A stretch of DNA of 64,000 bases from an uncultured Phascolarctobacterium sp. (lineage in GTDB: Bacteria > Bacillota > Negativicutes > Acidaminococcales > Acidaminococcaceae), in contig URXA01000002.1 in assembly GCA_900551745.1 (NCBI GenBank), forward strand, positions 62,001-126,000. The letters are read 5' to 3'. Within the stretch, counting starts at the first letter, position 1, and each line of letters begins with the position of its first letter. A program made the position numbers and the translations under genes. The notes under the pieces were generated by a model. The model saw only the letters and a list, made by a program, of their open reading frames with translations, was not told the origin of the DNA and searched no databases. Below are positions 8,169 to 17,816 of this stretch, in pieces.

Positions 8169-10250
8169 TTAATTAAGCAAACGGTTGATTATATACCTGG
8201 AAACAACACTGATCTCACCAAGTTCCTCAATGTGCTCTTTGAGCAAATGTTGAAGTTCAGCAATGCTTGTGAAATTTTCTCCGATAACGGCAACAATCTG
8301 ATCAATATCTCCATCGTAAATACCCATGTCTTTAAGCATTTTCTTACTTGGAGATGTCAAGTAATATAGAATCTCAATGTTTTTAAGCAATCGTTCGTGT
8401 AGAGTGTTTATTAACGAGACATCTACATTTTCGCAACGCATGAAATAACGGATCAAATCTACTTTGTTATAAAAATCAAATTCAACATAACTTGATTTGT
8501 ACCGTATTGTTGTATTGATAATCGTAGAGACTCCGGTGTTGGGGTAGGATTGCACAGTCGCATCAACCACTTCCCGCACAGATTGGCGATATTTATAAGT
8601 AAGTCTATTGATGATGAACGTATTTAATTTGAAATTACGAGTGTCTTTTTCCAAAATTTCGTACAATACCCGAACAAGCTCCAACTTACTCTGATTTGAA
8701 TTGTTCATTTGACGATATAAAACATCGATAAGTTTGCTTTTGAGTTGCAAATACATGTTAAGCAAAAAGACCACCGTCGAAAATCTATGTTTGCGAGCGA
8801 TTTGAGTTTTATACTCATCATAACTAATTCCAAGTTTTCTGAGGACATCAACGAATTCGGGATGTTGGGTGTAATCTCCGAAATTGATATCCATATCAAT
8901 GCTTGTGTCCGTCAATTCAAACTCGATTGATTTCAGTGCCTGGGACTTCTCATAGACCGGATCAGAAGGTGTTTTAATGTAGTGTGCTACCCCAAGATAA
9001 TGTTGGAATAAACGTCCTGTTCTTCCTACCAAGTTATAAAAGTCAAACGCATCGAATGTCTGATTGTAGGTTCTTGCCGGCTTGGTAATAATAATATTTT
9101 TCGCGGTGGTATTAACTCCCTCAAGCAAAGTTGATGTGCAAATCAAGCGAGTGTATTGAGATGATTCATCATTAAAAAGCGCCAATTCCAGCATTCTGAT
9201 CCCCAATGGTAATTGACCGTGATGAATCAGAAAACCTTTTTCCAACGCTTTGATTACGGACCATTGAGGGTGAATTTCTTTTTTACCCCAAGCTATAAAT
9301 TCATTAAGAACTGGATTAGCATCTATTTCTAAAGCATCGGTATGGATTGTCGTGTTCTCGACAAATTTATCGATTTGAACAACTGTTGAAAAATATATGA
9401 GGGTGTTATCTTGTACGGGTATTTCACCTAATATTTTATCGGTATACAGAACTCGTTCCGATTCACTCAAAATCTCGTATGTTTTAATCTCATTAACTAC
9501 AGGAGAGTAATTCGTTGCATAAAATTCCGGGATGTCGCTCAGACGATCCAGATTTTCAACACCACTAATGAATGGTGCCAGCAGGACATATTTTTTGCTG
9601 CGCTTAACCATATTGTAATAAGCGATATTCAGTATAAGCACACGCTCATTGTTCATATCCTTTTGGAGCTTATAGACCTCATCAATGACAAGAAAATCAA
9701 TCGACTCAAATATTGCAACAGTATTTTCATCAATAACCCTATCGTGTGTTACGATGAAAATGTTTTTTTGCGTAAGATCATATTGCTTTTCAAGGTCTAT
9801 TGATAAATAAATGTTGTAGTCAGCGAACTTATTTTTATATTGCCGGATGATTTTCTGCTTATATTCATCGATGAGAGCTAACGTCGGTACAACCATTACG
9901 ACGTTTTGCGGCTGCATCCTACAAATATACTCAAAGACAACAAACGTTTTTCCGAAGCTCGTTGGCGCACTGAAAATTAGTCCTCTATTAGAAGCAATAA
10001 GGTTTAGTACCTTCCTCTGTTCGGGATGTAATGAAATCCGTTCATCCAGAGCCGACATAGCAAACGAATTGTAAATTAAAGAGTCCAAAGAATAGTTTTG
10101 GGAATACATAGTAAGCCCCAAAGCATATAAAGAAGATGCATTGTTTTGGGCGTATTCCGTTTTATCAAGACGCTTATCTAGTTCTCGAATGTATTCTTCT
10201 CTATAAAATTGAAGATCTTCAATTTTAGGAGAGCTTGCTTCTGTACTCAT
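8169..10250 (-). CDS. hamB: Hachiman helicase HamB
   Basis: Superfamily 2 helicase of 693 residues, read as HamB of the Hachiman anti-phage system. Visible motifs are a Q-motif-like LHPEQRKVL near 75, Walker A SAPTSFGKT (Lys101), motif II DEVY at about 190-193, motif Ia VVPTLALIDEY, STLLEGVN near 375 and motif VI GRTGR at about 409-413. About 270 residues follow the core. In Hachiman the helicase senses damaged or abnormal DNA and restrains HamA (established for the family). The ATG lies inside the end of hamA with a 26-base overlap, so the pair is translationally coupled. At 693 residues it seems compact for the family. Identification rests on motifs plus the hamA partner. Confidence 0.85.
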   Translation of the reverse strand: MSTEASSPKIEDLQFYREEYIRELDKRLDKTEYAQNNASSLYALGLTMYSQNYSLDSLIYNSFAMSALDERISLHPEQRKVLNLIASNRGLIFSAPTSFGKTFVVFEYICRMQPQNVVMVVPTLALIDEYKQKIIRQYKNKFADYNIYLSIDLEKQYDLTQKNIFIVTHDRVIDENTVAIFESIDFLVIDEVYKLQKDMNNERVLILNIAYYNMVKRSKKYVLLAPFISGVENLDRLSDIPEFYATNYSPVVNEIKTYEILSESERVLYTDKILGEIPVQDNTLIYFSTVVQIDKFVENTTIHTDALEIDANPVLNEFIAWGKKEIHPQWSVIKALEKGFLIHHGQLPLGIRMLELALFNDESSQYTRLICTSTLLEGVNTTAKNIIITKPARTYNQTFDAFDFYNLVGRTGRLFQHYLGVAHYIKTPSDPVYEKSQALKSIEFELTDTSIDMDINFGDYTQHPEFVDVLRKLGISYDEYKTQIARKHRFSTVVFLLNMYLQLKSKLIDVLYRQMNNSNQSKLELVRVLYEILEKDTRNFKLNTFIINRLTYKYRQSVREVVDATVQSYPNTGVSTIINTTIRYKSSYVEFDFYNKVDLIRYFMRCENVDVSLINTLHERLLKNIEILYYLTSPSKKMLKDMGIYDGDIDQIVAVIGENFTSIAELQHLLKEHIEELGEISVVSRYIINRLLN

Positions 10251-11169
10251 TACTCTTTCTCACCACTTTTCTCATTATTACATCCATCATCTTTGCTTTA
10301 TCGATGATTGGAAGCGAAATAAATAGGTATTTTGTGTCCAATCCGAAAAAGCTATTTCGGTTTATTTTGGTATTCATTTTCTGAAGGAAATCTGCTGGAG
10401 TGTTTCCTGTTTCTCCGTTTCCGTGTGCAATAAATGCAGGAACACAAATCTGTGATATTGCTGCGGCTTTTACAAAATCCTCAAAAGAGATACATACTTC
10501 TGTGTATCTTTCAAACGCCGATTGAAACTCTTGCGATAGTCTGAAGACATCACTGTTTGATAGTACAAGTTTGTACTCTTCGGATATTTGCGACTCATAT
10601 TCAGTGAAAGAGCGATTAACTAATGCAATTGCATTGTCAATGGTTTTGCAGACTTTCGATTCTCCGAAATAAATTATTCGTTCGGCTGGATTAAAGAAAA
10701 GTGCATCAATTCCAAACACACTCATATTTCTGTCTGTAGTGCATCTGAATTTTGGAATTATACAATTCACTTTGAAATATTGAGTTAATAGAACGTGAAA
10801 TATGTATTCACCAATCTTTCCGATTTTGTCCTTTTGGATAAGTGTTTTGCCATCCTTATTTATGAAAGTGTATTCATCGCCAAGTGTATCCCTAACCTCA
10901 TTGGAAACATTATCAAACGTTAATAGTTCCATTTCTGCGTTCAAAAATGTTTCCAATGTTGAATAAAGCTTCCTGTAATTCGCTAATGTTGGAGTGAAGG
11001 CTGTCGGAGACATTGTGTTAGCGTAATTTAATATATTTGTCTCACTTAACACATAATCAGAGAGCCCGTCCATGAAGCGGTCCGGATCAGAAAAGTTTAC
11101 ATACAAAAAGAAATTTGAGACATCGCTCCGATAAACAGTAAATTGTTCAAACTTTTCTTCAAGAATCAT
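10225..11169 (-). CDS. hamA: Hachiman effector nuclease HamA (DUF1837)
   Basis: 314 residues with a PD-(D/E)XK nuclease core: Glu121 in KIGEYIF, Asp155 in FGIDALFF, and Glu170-x-Lys172 in YFGESKV. Together with an overlapping helicase gene this fits HamA (DUF1837) of Hachiman, whose nuclease degrades DNA when released by HamB. GGAGG precedes the ATG. The gap to the upstream methylase gene is 56 bases without an obvious promoter, so it is probably part of the same operon. The N-terminal 100 residues show no motif I recognise. Confidence 0.85.
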   Translation of the reverse strand: MILEEKFEQFTVYRSDVSNFFLYVNFSDPDRFMDGLSDYVLSETNILNYANTMSPTAFTPTLANYRKLYSTLETFLNAEMELLTFDNVSNEVRDTLGDEYTFINKDGKTLIQKDKIGKIGEYIFHVLLTQYFKVNCIIPKFRCTTDRNMSVFGIDALFFNPAERIIYFGESKVCKTIDNAIALVNRSFTEYESQISEEYKLVLSNSDVFRLSQEFQSAFERYTEVCISFEDFVKAAAISQICVPAFIAHGNGETGNTPADFLQKMNTKINRNSFFGLDTKYLFISLPIIDKAKMMDVIMRKVVRKSNEYRSKLS

Positions 11170-11225
11170 GGCTTCACTTCCTCCATTTACAACACAATTT
11201 CAGTTTTCGCTATTAGGGGTATTTT

Positions 11226-13073
11226 TTACTCGATGGCCGGTGGATCTACGATGCCATATTTTCCCCATATCCATTTGTTAAGTTTTTCTTTAGGCGGATT
11301 TGACAGCAAATATTGTATTTCGTCCTTGCTGACACTCGGTATCGAGAAGTTTATAATATAGTTCTTCGCAAATGCCATATAACCCTTGGAATATGGCTTG
11401 CTGGTATGATAAATGTAATACCAAAATGCATCTGACTCCAAAAAGCACTTTAGTACTCTTAGGTCTTGCTCATCATCGGATATAAGTGCATAACCGCAGT
11501 AGAACAGAAGATTTTCCTCAAGGGATAAAACCGCTATCGGCTCGCCAGCGATATATGGAATCAAGAGCTTCTTACCAAAGTTATTCATCCCCTGTGTTCG
11601 TCCATATGCGTACCATGTAGGATAATCCGCTTTCCCCTTATCACGTTGTTGCAAAACATCTTTGTTGTTTACGAAGAAGAGATATGCGCACGGATATTTT
11701 GCTATCATTTCATCTTCGCCAATAACCACAAATACATTGTCTTTCAACTTATAGGGAAAGATTGCGATTTCCATTTTATCAATCAAATCCTGCTCGTTTT
11801 TGATAATATTGGGTTTTGCCACTTTGATACAAATACTGCGCTCAATTCTATATTCTATCCCATCAAGAATGCGGTAATAGTATTTATCATCAGCCTTGCT
11901 TGGTGTGAAGAAATAAATATCATTTTTCAATGTAGCTAATCCATTCCGTATTTTCCACTTAGAAAGCGGATTTCCCGCTGACTCTAATTTTTGAATAACA
12001 GAATCGATATCATTTTTTCTCATGCGCCATGGAGCACCATCCGAAAACGCACTCATCTGGTATTCGGAGTAACTATGGCAATCTAATGTTTGTTTTTCAT
12101 TGATGCGGACATATTTAACCATCGTGTCTATCATTGATGAATCAATGGTGGTTATACACGTATAGCTTGTAACATTTTTAAAAATCTGTGCATCTCTAAA
12201 ATCCACAATAGTAATAGGATGGTTTTGTGATGCTAAAAACGCCCTTAATTTTCTGCCATTTACTGCCTGTATATAACTATTTGGGGTAATATAAGACAGT
12301 ACGGCCCCCTTTTTCAAAAGCGACATTCCCACCTCAAAAAATGGCATATACAAGTCCACATTACCTGTGTCAGCAGAAGACCAGTGTTTTAAGAAATTCT
12401 TCGATTCGTCGCTCATGTTGCGGAATCTTACATACGGAGGATTTCCAACAACACAATCAAAGCCCTTGGGTTGCCACTTACGCACTTTTGAAATGTTTTT
12501 AGGGTTAAGGGCATTAGCACATAGGAAATTAAAGTTTTTTTCTCCGTATTCGTTATTGGCAGAAGCTAACAATTCCAATAAAAGTTTTGCTTTTGAGATT
12601 GCATTATCATCAATGTCAATCCCAAAAATATTTTGAGAGATAATGTCACAATAGTTCCTGTTAAACTGCTGATGAATGTATTGGGTCGCAGTAACAAGAA
12701 ATGCACCGCACCCACAAGAAGGATCGATAATTGTTGGAGCATTGTTTGATTTGACAACGCAAGAAATAATATATTCCTTAATCTCGCTCGGGGTATATAC
12801 TATTCCTCTTTCCTTTTTTTCTCCTTCGGGGACTATTTGTTCAAATAGTTCAACGATTAGGTCCAACGACAGCATCAGATCAGACTTGCTGAAAAATTCA
12901 ACAGCTCTATCACGTAGCGTGTCATCCAGCTTGGATACATAGTCTTTTAGCATATTTGAGTTGTCATATCCGATATTTTCTTTTTTTATGAAGGCATATA
13001 CTATCATACGCTCAATGTCGGATGCATTGTTGGAGTATGTACTTAATACCTTTATCGTGTTTTTTACGTTCAT
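11226..13073 (-). CDS. Adenine-specific DNA methyltransferase, Eco57I/TaqI type
   Basis: 615 residues. N-terminal helices lead to VYTPSEIKEYI, then SAM-binding motif I DPSCGCGAFLV and catalytic motif IV NPPYVRF, the signature of N6-adenine methylases of the gamma class. The C-terminal half (from about 370) resembles a TaqI-like target-recognition domain. No nuclease motif is visible. The start ATG shares its A with the TGA stop of the upstream restriction-methylase gene, so the two are coupled. A separate methylase beside a bifunctional enzyme mirrors M.Eco57I next to R.Eco57I, where it protects both strands of the site. Confidence 0.85.
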   Translation of the reverse strand: MNVKNTIKVLSTYSNNASDIERMIVYAFIKKENIGYDNSNMLKDYVSKLDDTLRDRAVEFFSKSDLMLSLDLIVELFEQIVPEGEKKERGIVYTPSEIKEYIISCVVKSNNAPTIIDPSCGCGAFLVTATQYIHQQFNRNYCDIISQNIFGIDIDDNAISKAKLLLELLASANNEYGEKNFNFLCANALNPKNISKVRKWQPKGFDCVVGNPPYVRFRNMSDESKNFLKHWSSADTGNVDLYMPFFEVGMSLLKKGAVLSYITPNSYIQAVNGRKLRAFLASQNHPITIVDFRDAQIFKNVTSYTCITTIDSSMIDTMVKYVRINEKQTLDCHSYSEYQMSAFSDGAPWRMRKNDIDSVIQKLESAGNPLSKWKIRNGLATLKNDIYFFTPSKADDKYYYRILDGIEYRIERSICIKVAKPNIIKNEQDLIDKMEIAIFPYKLKDNVFVVIGEDEMIAKYPCAYLFFVNNKDVLQQRDKGKADYPTWYAYGRTQGMNNFGKKLLIPYIAGEPIAVLSLEENLLFYCGYALISDDEQDLRVLKCFLESDAFWYYIYHTSKPYSKGYMAFAKNYIINFSIPSVSKDEIQYLLSNPPKEKLNKWIWGKYGIVDPPAIE

Positions 13074-16000
13074 CAGTTCACACCATTTATCAATTCTATT
13101 CTGTCTGTTGTTCTGCCAATATCAGCAATTTGTTTCCGTTCGGTTTCGCTCACCTCATACAGTTCATAGCATATTTCATCTAGATCATTCCATTTGGATC
13201 TTAGGGTGTGTGACAACATTTCTCTAACTGCATGAGAGGAACGGGTATACTGTTGCTGTAGTTCCACTATATCATCGTACAACGAAGAAAGCATATTGAT
13301 AGCAGACGAATTTTTTCTGAGTTTAGAAGACGGGAACGGAATCGGTGCAAGAAACTGTTTGTTAAACTTATAATATCCACCTGCTTGCGGATTCGCTCCC
13401 GATTTTCCCAAAACGGAGAAAATCGTCGAATTGACAACGCACGTAATTGCCTTCATTAACGAGTCGGTTGCTCCGTCCACATAAACAAACCAAACATTTG
13501 AATTGTCCATATAGAGTCCTTTATTCTGCATAAATGTAGCAATCGTATCTTTTGCGGTCATCGGAATGATGATTTTGTCAACGCTGTATAACGAGTGATT
13601 GTGTTCACGAGTGTACGTGTGCCACGAATCTCCTTCCCTGTGTCGAACCGCACTTTTGATTCTGTGTTCGTTATCTTTTAAATAACTATACAGAAGAGGA
13701 AAACGATCCTTTAGGTCGGAAAACTTAATAACAGTTGTACTTTCACCTTCATATGGGAAAATTGCATACGCATCCGGCTCAACATTTTTAAACGGATAGA
13801 AAACTTTGTTGTAAATGACTGCACGTAGGGCATCAGCTTCAACAGATACTCCCTCATTAAAACCATTAAGACCTGTAGCAATACCATTATCAAAAGATAC
13901 GTCCTTTAGATGATAAACTTTTTTCCACAACACCTGTATGCCATCTTTAATTTTGAGTTTCGGATAGTCAGAAAAAGCACCCCATTTTCTCGTCAAACTC
14001 TGCGCAATTTGTGCGATACTGTAGCTTTCAAAATTCCACGGTTGATTACCCTCTAACAGAGGAAGATCCGCAAAGGAACACCCTTCAAAACTGCCGTCAA
14101 AAGAACTGTTTTCAAATCTTAATTTTACGATTGCAGCTTCACAAGGCATGAAATAATACTTTGTTGTTTCGCAGGGCTGTTTAGTCAGTATCATAATTGA
14201 TGGGTACACCATGCGTCCCTTGAATATGTCTGTTACCTTAAAATCAACCAACTTTTGCAGATGTTTGCCATCGTTTATCAGAGAACGGATCGATTTGCCA
14301 TAGTCCGTTTTGAACCATCTTCTCTGGATTATAAAACCGAGTTTTCCGTTCTTTGCCAATAACCCGAGACATCTCTCAATAAACAACACCGCGAGATCGG
14401 CTTTGCCTTCGAAAGTAAGGTATTTCTCAGTCAGATATGCGTGCATACAAGGACTTGCTGCCTTATAGTGTTTTGTTTCTACATAGGGTGGATTTCCGAT
14501 AACATACGTAAATCCTCCGAAAGTTCTAAACACATCACTAAAAGCTGCATGTATGTCCATAGGCTTTATTACGGGTATTAATTGAGCAGGTAACGACGAG
14601 TCTACATTAACAAGTGTATTGCCAAGTTTTATATTATCTGCTACTTCACGCAAAATTTTGTCGCCAAACACGCCGATGCCTTCCCAAGCAAGCGGTGCGT
14701 TACCATCTACTATTTTCAATGCTAACGACATTTTTGTAACTTCAATAGCAGCTTCGTCGCAATCAATTGCAAAAATGCAGTTTTTAACAATAGCGCGACG
14801 TCCCTCGACTGTTAAGTACCATTGATCATCGCACAGATAATAGTAGTTAGAAAATCTCACTCTATCAGCTTCATTGTTTTGAAACAACTGGATAAGTTTT
14901 GTTGCCAAGTGTTCGTAGCAAGACACGACAAAAACACCCGATCCACAGCAAGGATCAAGCACTTTAATTTTCAGTAAATCATCCACGCAGGAGATAAGGT
15001 TCAAATCCAGTGTTTGTTTGCATATCATTTCAACAATATGCTCCGGAGTTGCAACGGCACCATTTGTTTTGATGTAATCTTCCTTAGTAACTTCGTTAAG
15101 GATATCACCATTAATTACAAGTTGTTTACCAAGAAATTCCTCATAAATATTTGCGATAACCTTAACCGGAATTACGTCAAAACGATACGGGAAAGGATAG
15201 TAGAGTTTATCAATAAAACTATTTAAAATCTCATCATCTATCACAAGTTGATTAAATACGGAATCAAGACTAAACATTGCACCATCGTAATGTCTGTAAA
15301 ATTCCATATAACAACTCTGTTTAAAGGACTCCCAAAAACCGATTTCAGACTGCGAAAAAGATTTCAACTTTTCTTGCTGTTCAATTCCCTTTGACTCACA
15401 TACACGAATGAAAACAATTCTATCCAGGATCACCTGTGTATAATAGTTCAGAATATCATCGTTTGAAATGTGCGCTGAATTATTACGATACAGATTCGTT
15501 GCCAGTTCTTTTCTAAAAGCAGACAGTATGCCCATAAACTGAGCATCTACACGGTTTCTTCCCTCAACAGCCGTCGTAGAATACAGTTCATCCAGATGAT
15601 TAACACAAATATTGTCATGCCAAAGATGATCGATGATGACATCAAATTTATCAAGATATTCATCTATATGAATTTGTATAACACTCGCATCGGCAGGCTG
15701 TTCTGGATTTGGGACAAAACGTGTGTCATAAATCACGAGCTGCTCAAAATTCGAAACAAATGCACAAGGAGATTGAGCAGACCATCCATACGAACGGATT
15801 TGATAAGCAGCTTCATTGTCTGTGAAAACATCGACATCTAAAGATTTTGCATCTAAAAATGTCTTTATATTTGTACCGTTTAGAAGAGTGTAGTCTGGTC
15901 TTCTATGAGGAGAATGAATTTCTCGTAATCTCTGATACTGAATCCCACGCAATACATATTCTTGAAGAACTTGCGTAGTGTTTTGAGCATCCCATCCAAA

Positions 16001-16150
16001 AATCAGAAGAAATTCATTCAACCATGTGCGAATGGTTTCTTCGCTAACAGCGCTATGCTCAGCTAAGCGAATGGTAGCATTATATCGTTGAACCAAATTG
16101 GCCAAGCTTTCTTTGGCAGAATTCTTAATTTGTTCTGTAATCATTGTCAT
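13073..16150 (-). CDS. Type IIG-like restriction-modification enzyme
   Basis: About 1025 residues combining nuclease and methylase. Near the N-terminus PD (about 85) is followed by LDAK (about 99-102), a PD-(D/E)XK nuclease core. Centrally there is TPEHIVEMI, SAM motif I LDPCCGSGVFV and catalytic GNPPYVE, all typical of N6-adenine methylases. The C-terminal part is probably target recognition (NPQAGGYYKFNKQFLAPIPF). AAGGAG lies 8 bases before the ATG at 16150; the upstream ATG at 16168 precedes that site. Size and layout fit Eco57I-like enzymes. The gene follows abiEii and overlaps the second methylase. Specificity cannot be read from sequence. Confidence 0.85.
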   Translation of the reverse strand: MTMITEQIKNSAKESLANLVQRYNATIRLAEHSAVSEETIRTWLNEFLLIFGWDAQNTTQVLQEYVLRGIQYQRLREIHSPHRRPDYTLLNGTNIKTFLDAKSLDVDVFTDNEAAYQIRSYGWSAQSPCAFVSNFEQLVIYDTRFVPNPEQPADASVIQIHIDEYLDKFDVIIDHLWHDNICVNHLDELYSTTAVEGRNRVDAQFMGILSAFRKELATNLYRNNSAHISNDDILNYYTQVILDRIVFIRVCESKGIEQQEKLKSFSQSEIGFWESFKQSCYMEFYRHYDGAMFSLDSVFNQLVIDDEILNSFIDKLYYPFPYRFDVIPVKVIANIYEEFLGKQLVINGDILNEVTKEDYIKTNGAVATPEHIVEMICKQTLDLNLISCVDDLLKIKVLDPCCGSGVFVVSCYEHLATKLIQLFQNNEADRVRFSNYYYLCDDQWYLTVEGRRAIVKNCIFAIDCDEAAIEVTKMSLALKIVDGNAPLAWEGIGVFGDKILREVADNIKLGNTLVNVDSSLPAQLIPVIKPMDIHAAFSDVFRTFGGFTYVIGNPPYVETKHYKAASPCMHAYLTEKYLTFEGKADLAVLFIERCLGLLAKNGKLGFIIQRRWFKTDYGKSIRSLINDGKHLQKLVDFKVTDIFKGRMVYPSIMILTKQPCETTKYYFMPCEAAIVKLRFENSSFDGSFEGCSFADLPLLEGNQPWNFESYSIAQIAQSLTRKWGAFSDYPKLKIKDGIQVLWKKVYHLKDVSFDNGIATGLNGFNEGVSVEADALRAVIYNKVFYPFKNVEPDAYAIFPYEGESTTVIKFSDLKDRFPLLYSYLKDNEHRIKSAVRHREGDSWHTYTREHNHSLYSVDKIIIPMTAKDTIATFMQNKGLYMDNSNVWFVYVDGATDSLMKAITCVVNSTIFSVLGKSGANPQAGGYYKFNKQFLAPIPFPSSKLRKNSSAINMLSSLYDDIVELQQQYTRSSHAVREMLSHTLRSKWNDLDEICYELYEVSETERKQIADIGRTTDRIELINGVN

Positions 16151-16179
16151 GTTAATAACTCCTTGCATTGCGAGTCATA

Positions 16180-17004
16180 TTACGCAGTTAGTATTTTCAG
16201 CACAGTCATAATCTGACCGTACTCAATATCCGCAGCGTATGCAAACTGCTTGCGGTACTTGTCCCACATCATATTGAGTTCCAGGCTTTCTTCGATGTTG
16301 TGAAGAATAGAAGGAATGTCTGCGATCTGTTCTGTAGTGCCACGATGGTTTGCAGTTGCTTTCAGCGCATCAGCAAACACCTCTTTATCAAATTTCTGTG
16401 TTGTGGTCAGTATGTAGGCATCGTAAAAATCTCTTGGACGGGTATTGAACACGCCACGGCGTAAAATAGTTTCAACCTTTTCAGCCATAACGGTCTCAAT
16501 GTTGTATGCCCACAGTTCGTAAGATTTCTCATCATCGAAAATTTCAGAGAAGTTATACCGCACCGCATGAGGCGTGATAGCGTCACCGGTGGACACATCA
16601 ATGCTAAGTGGAGTTAGCAGAGTATCAAATTTGGCGTTCAGCATGACACGGTATCCGCCGTAAATATCATCTTCGCGGATGGGAGAAATTGTACCAATCT
16701 CAAACACAACACTATCATCAAATGTAATGTCGCAGACGTCTTCCAATGCACTGCGAATTGCTTCTGGTGTAAGGGGCAAATTTTTGAGAGTGGTATCCAT
16801 ATCCATAGTTGCTCGGTTGTCGAGTCCAACAATCGCAGCTACCAACATACCACCCTTTAGCACAAACTTCTCTTTATATTCAGAAGCTGAAAGACGGACA
16901 AGTAAACGCTCAAACATATAGTTCTGCAAAATGACCTGTGCGGGAATATTCTTCTGTTTTGCGATATTGCGAATTTTCGCCTTCAAACTCATTGCTTTAC
17001 TCAC
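16180..17004 (-). CDS. abiEii: AbiEii nucleotidyltransferase toxin
   Basis: Toxin of the AbiE type IV toxin-antitoxin and abortive-infection family, a DUF1814 nucleotidyltransferase. The substrate-binding LKGGMLVAA and the metal site in TMDMDTTL are visible within the first 75 residues, followed by FSIDVSTGD and the AEKVETILRRG block. 274 residues is near the family norm. It starts with GTG at 17004, which overlaps the abiEi stop; GGAGGTG stands 7 bases ahead. Translational coupling to its antitoxin is usual for AbiE. Confidence 0.88.
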   Translation of the reverse strand: MSKAMSLKAKIRNIAKQKNIPAQVILQNYMFERLLVRLSASEYKEKFVLKGGMLVAAIVGLDNRATMDMDTTLKNLPLTPEAIRSALEDVCDITFDDSVVFEIGTISPIREDDIYGGYRVMLNAKFDTLLTPLSIDVSTGDAITPHAVRYNFSEIFDDEKSYELWAYNIETVMAEKVETILRRGVFNTRPRDFYDAYILTTTQKFDKEVFADALKATANHRGTTEQIADIPSILHNIEESLELNMMWDKYRKQFAYAADIEYGQIMTVLKILTA

Positions 17005-17594
17005 AGAAGCACCTCCAAATATTGACGCAACACTTTTTCAACACGCATCTGTTTTGCATATGTGTTCAGTTGGTTTAGGTCTTTCTTTGGACTTGCGGCG
17101 TACATTTTAAGCGCCGCCAAAAATGTTTCCGTTCCCAATTTGTTACGGCTGCGAATCACATCACAAATGGTGCGTTCAAGATCATATGCAGGAACATCAT
17201 TTCCTGCGGGTGTTCTCAGCGTGGTTTTGCCAAGCTCGAAAAGCTCAGGTTTGATGTAATACACCTTGCATTCAGATTTAATGGCCGCAGAAGGAATGCA
17301 ACCAGACGGTGCAGTAACCGTATGCTCAAATGGCGTACGGTCAGAAATTCCGTGAAGGTAAAGAGCCGTTTCGTGAGAAAAAATGATTCTTTCTGAACGG
17401 TTGCTGATTGCCAATAATTCATCCTGCATATCATCGGGAAGAATGTACTGTCCTTTTACAATGCGATGAATTTTATCCTCTTTGCACAACTTATAAAGCA
17501 TCGCCTTGGAGATGCCGCGTTGCGCTGCTATTTTCGTTTCAATAATTCCGCCATGCGCTTTTGCAATAGCAGTGAGTTCAGTTATGTAATCCAT
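17001..17594 (-). CDS. abiEi: AbiEi antitoxin and repressor
   Basis: Antitoxin of the AbiE pair, about 197 residues. The N-terminal winged helix includes KAHGGIIETKIAAQRGISKAM, and the family hallmark RIVKGQYILPDD follows. The middle contains IFSHETALYLHGISDRTP and AYDLERTICDVI. AbiEi proteins repress their own promoter and neutralise AbiEii. AGGTGAG precedes the ATG at 17594; the open frame runs further upstream to the -35 region and that extension is not plausible. It is the first gene of the defence operon. Confidence 0.88.
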   Translation of the reverse strand: MDYITELTAIAKAHGGIIETKIAAQRGISKAMLYKLCKEDKIHRIVKGQYILPDDMQDELLAISNRSERIIFSHETALYLHGISDRTPFEHTVTAPSGCIPSAAIKSECKVYYIKPELFELGKTTLRTPAGNDVPAYDLERTICDVIRSRNKLGTETFLAALKMYAASPKKDLNQLNTYAKQMRVEKVLRQYLEVLL

Positions 17595-17625
17595 ACACTC
17601 ACCTCGATTATAACAACTCAATAAT

Positions 17626-17654
17626 ATTATACTCATAATTACGATTAAAGTCAA
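17626..17654 (-). promoter_or_regulatory. Promoter of the defence operon
   Basis: TTGACT (17654-17649), a 17-bp spacer and TATAAT (17631-17626) form a near-consensus sigma-A promoter 32 bases before the abiEi start. It is the only strong promoter I see for the six-gene run down to hamB. AbiEi would be expected to bind nearby; the partial repeat AATTACGA at 17640 and 17697 is a candidate. Confidence 0.7.
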
Positions 17655-17760
17655 TGTGTTGTTGGAAACATTCGAAAAATATTTACAATTAAATTACGAC
17701 AGAAGTAAACGAGAATCTAAAGTGAGACATTTGCCATACACCCAAAATTTAACAACTACA

Positions 17761-17791
17761 AAGCCACTAACCGTAAAAAAGTTAGTGGCTT
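17761..17791. terminator. Hairpin between abiE promoter and palindrome array
   Basis: AAGCCACTAAC and GTTAGTGGCTT form an 11-bp perfect stem around a 9-base loop. On plus a T-rich stretch follows (17796-17804). On minus it would follow the palindrome array and precede the abiE promoter, as a terminator would. Confidence 0.5.
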
Positions 17792-17816
17792 GCTGTTTCT
17801 TTTTGATGCAAATATA

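Noticed and set aside
8169..16150. BREX or DISARM system
   Set aside because: Methylases and a helicase are present, but no BrxC/PglY ATPase, PglZ, DrmA/DrmB or phospholipase-D protein is encoded; Hachiman plus R-M explains the genes better.
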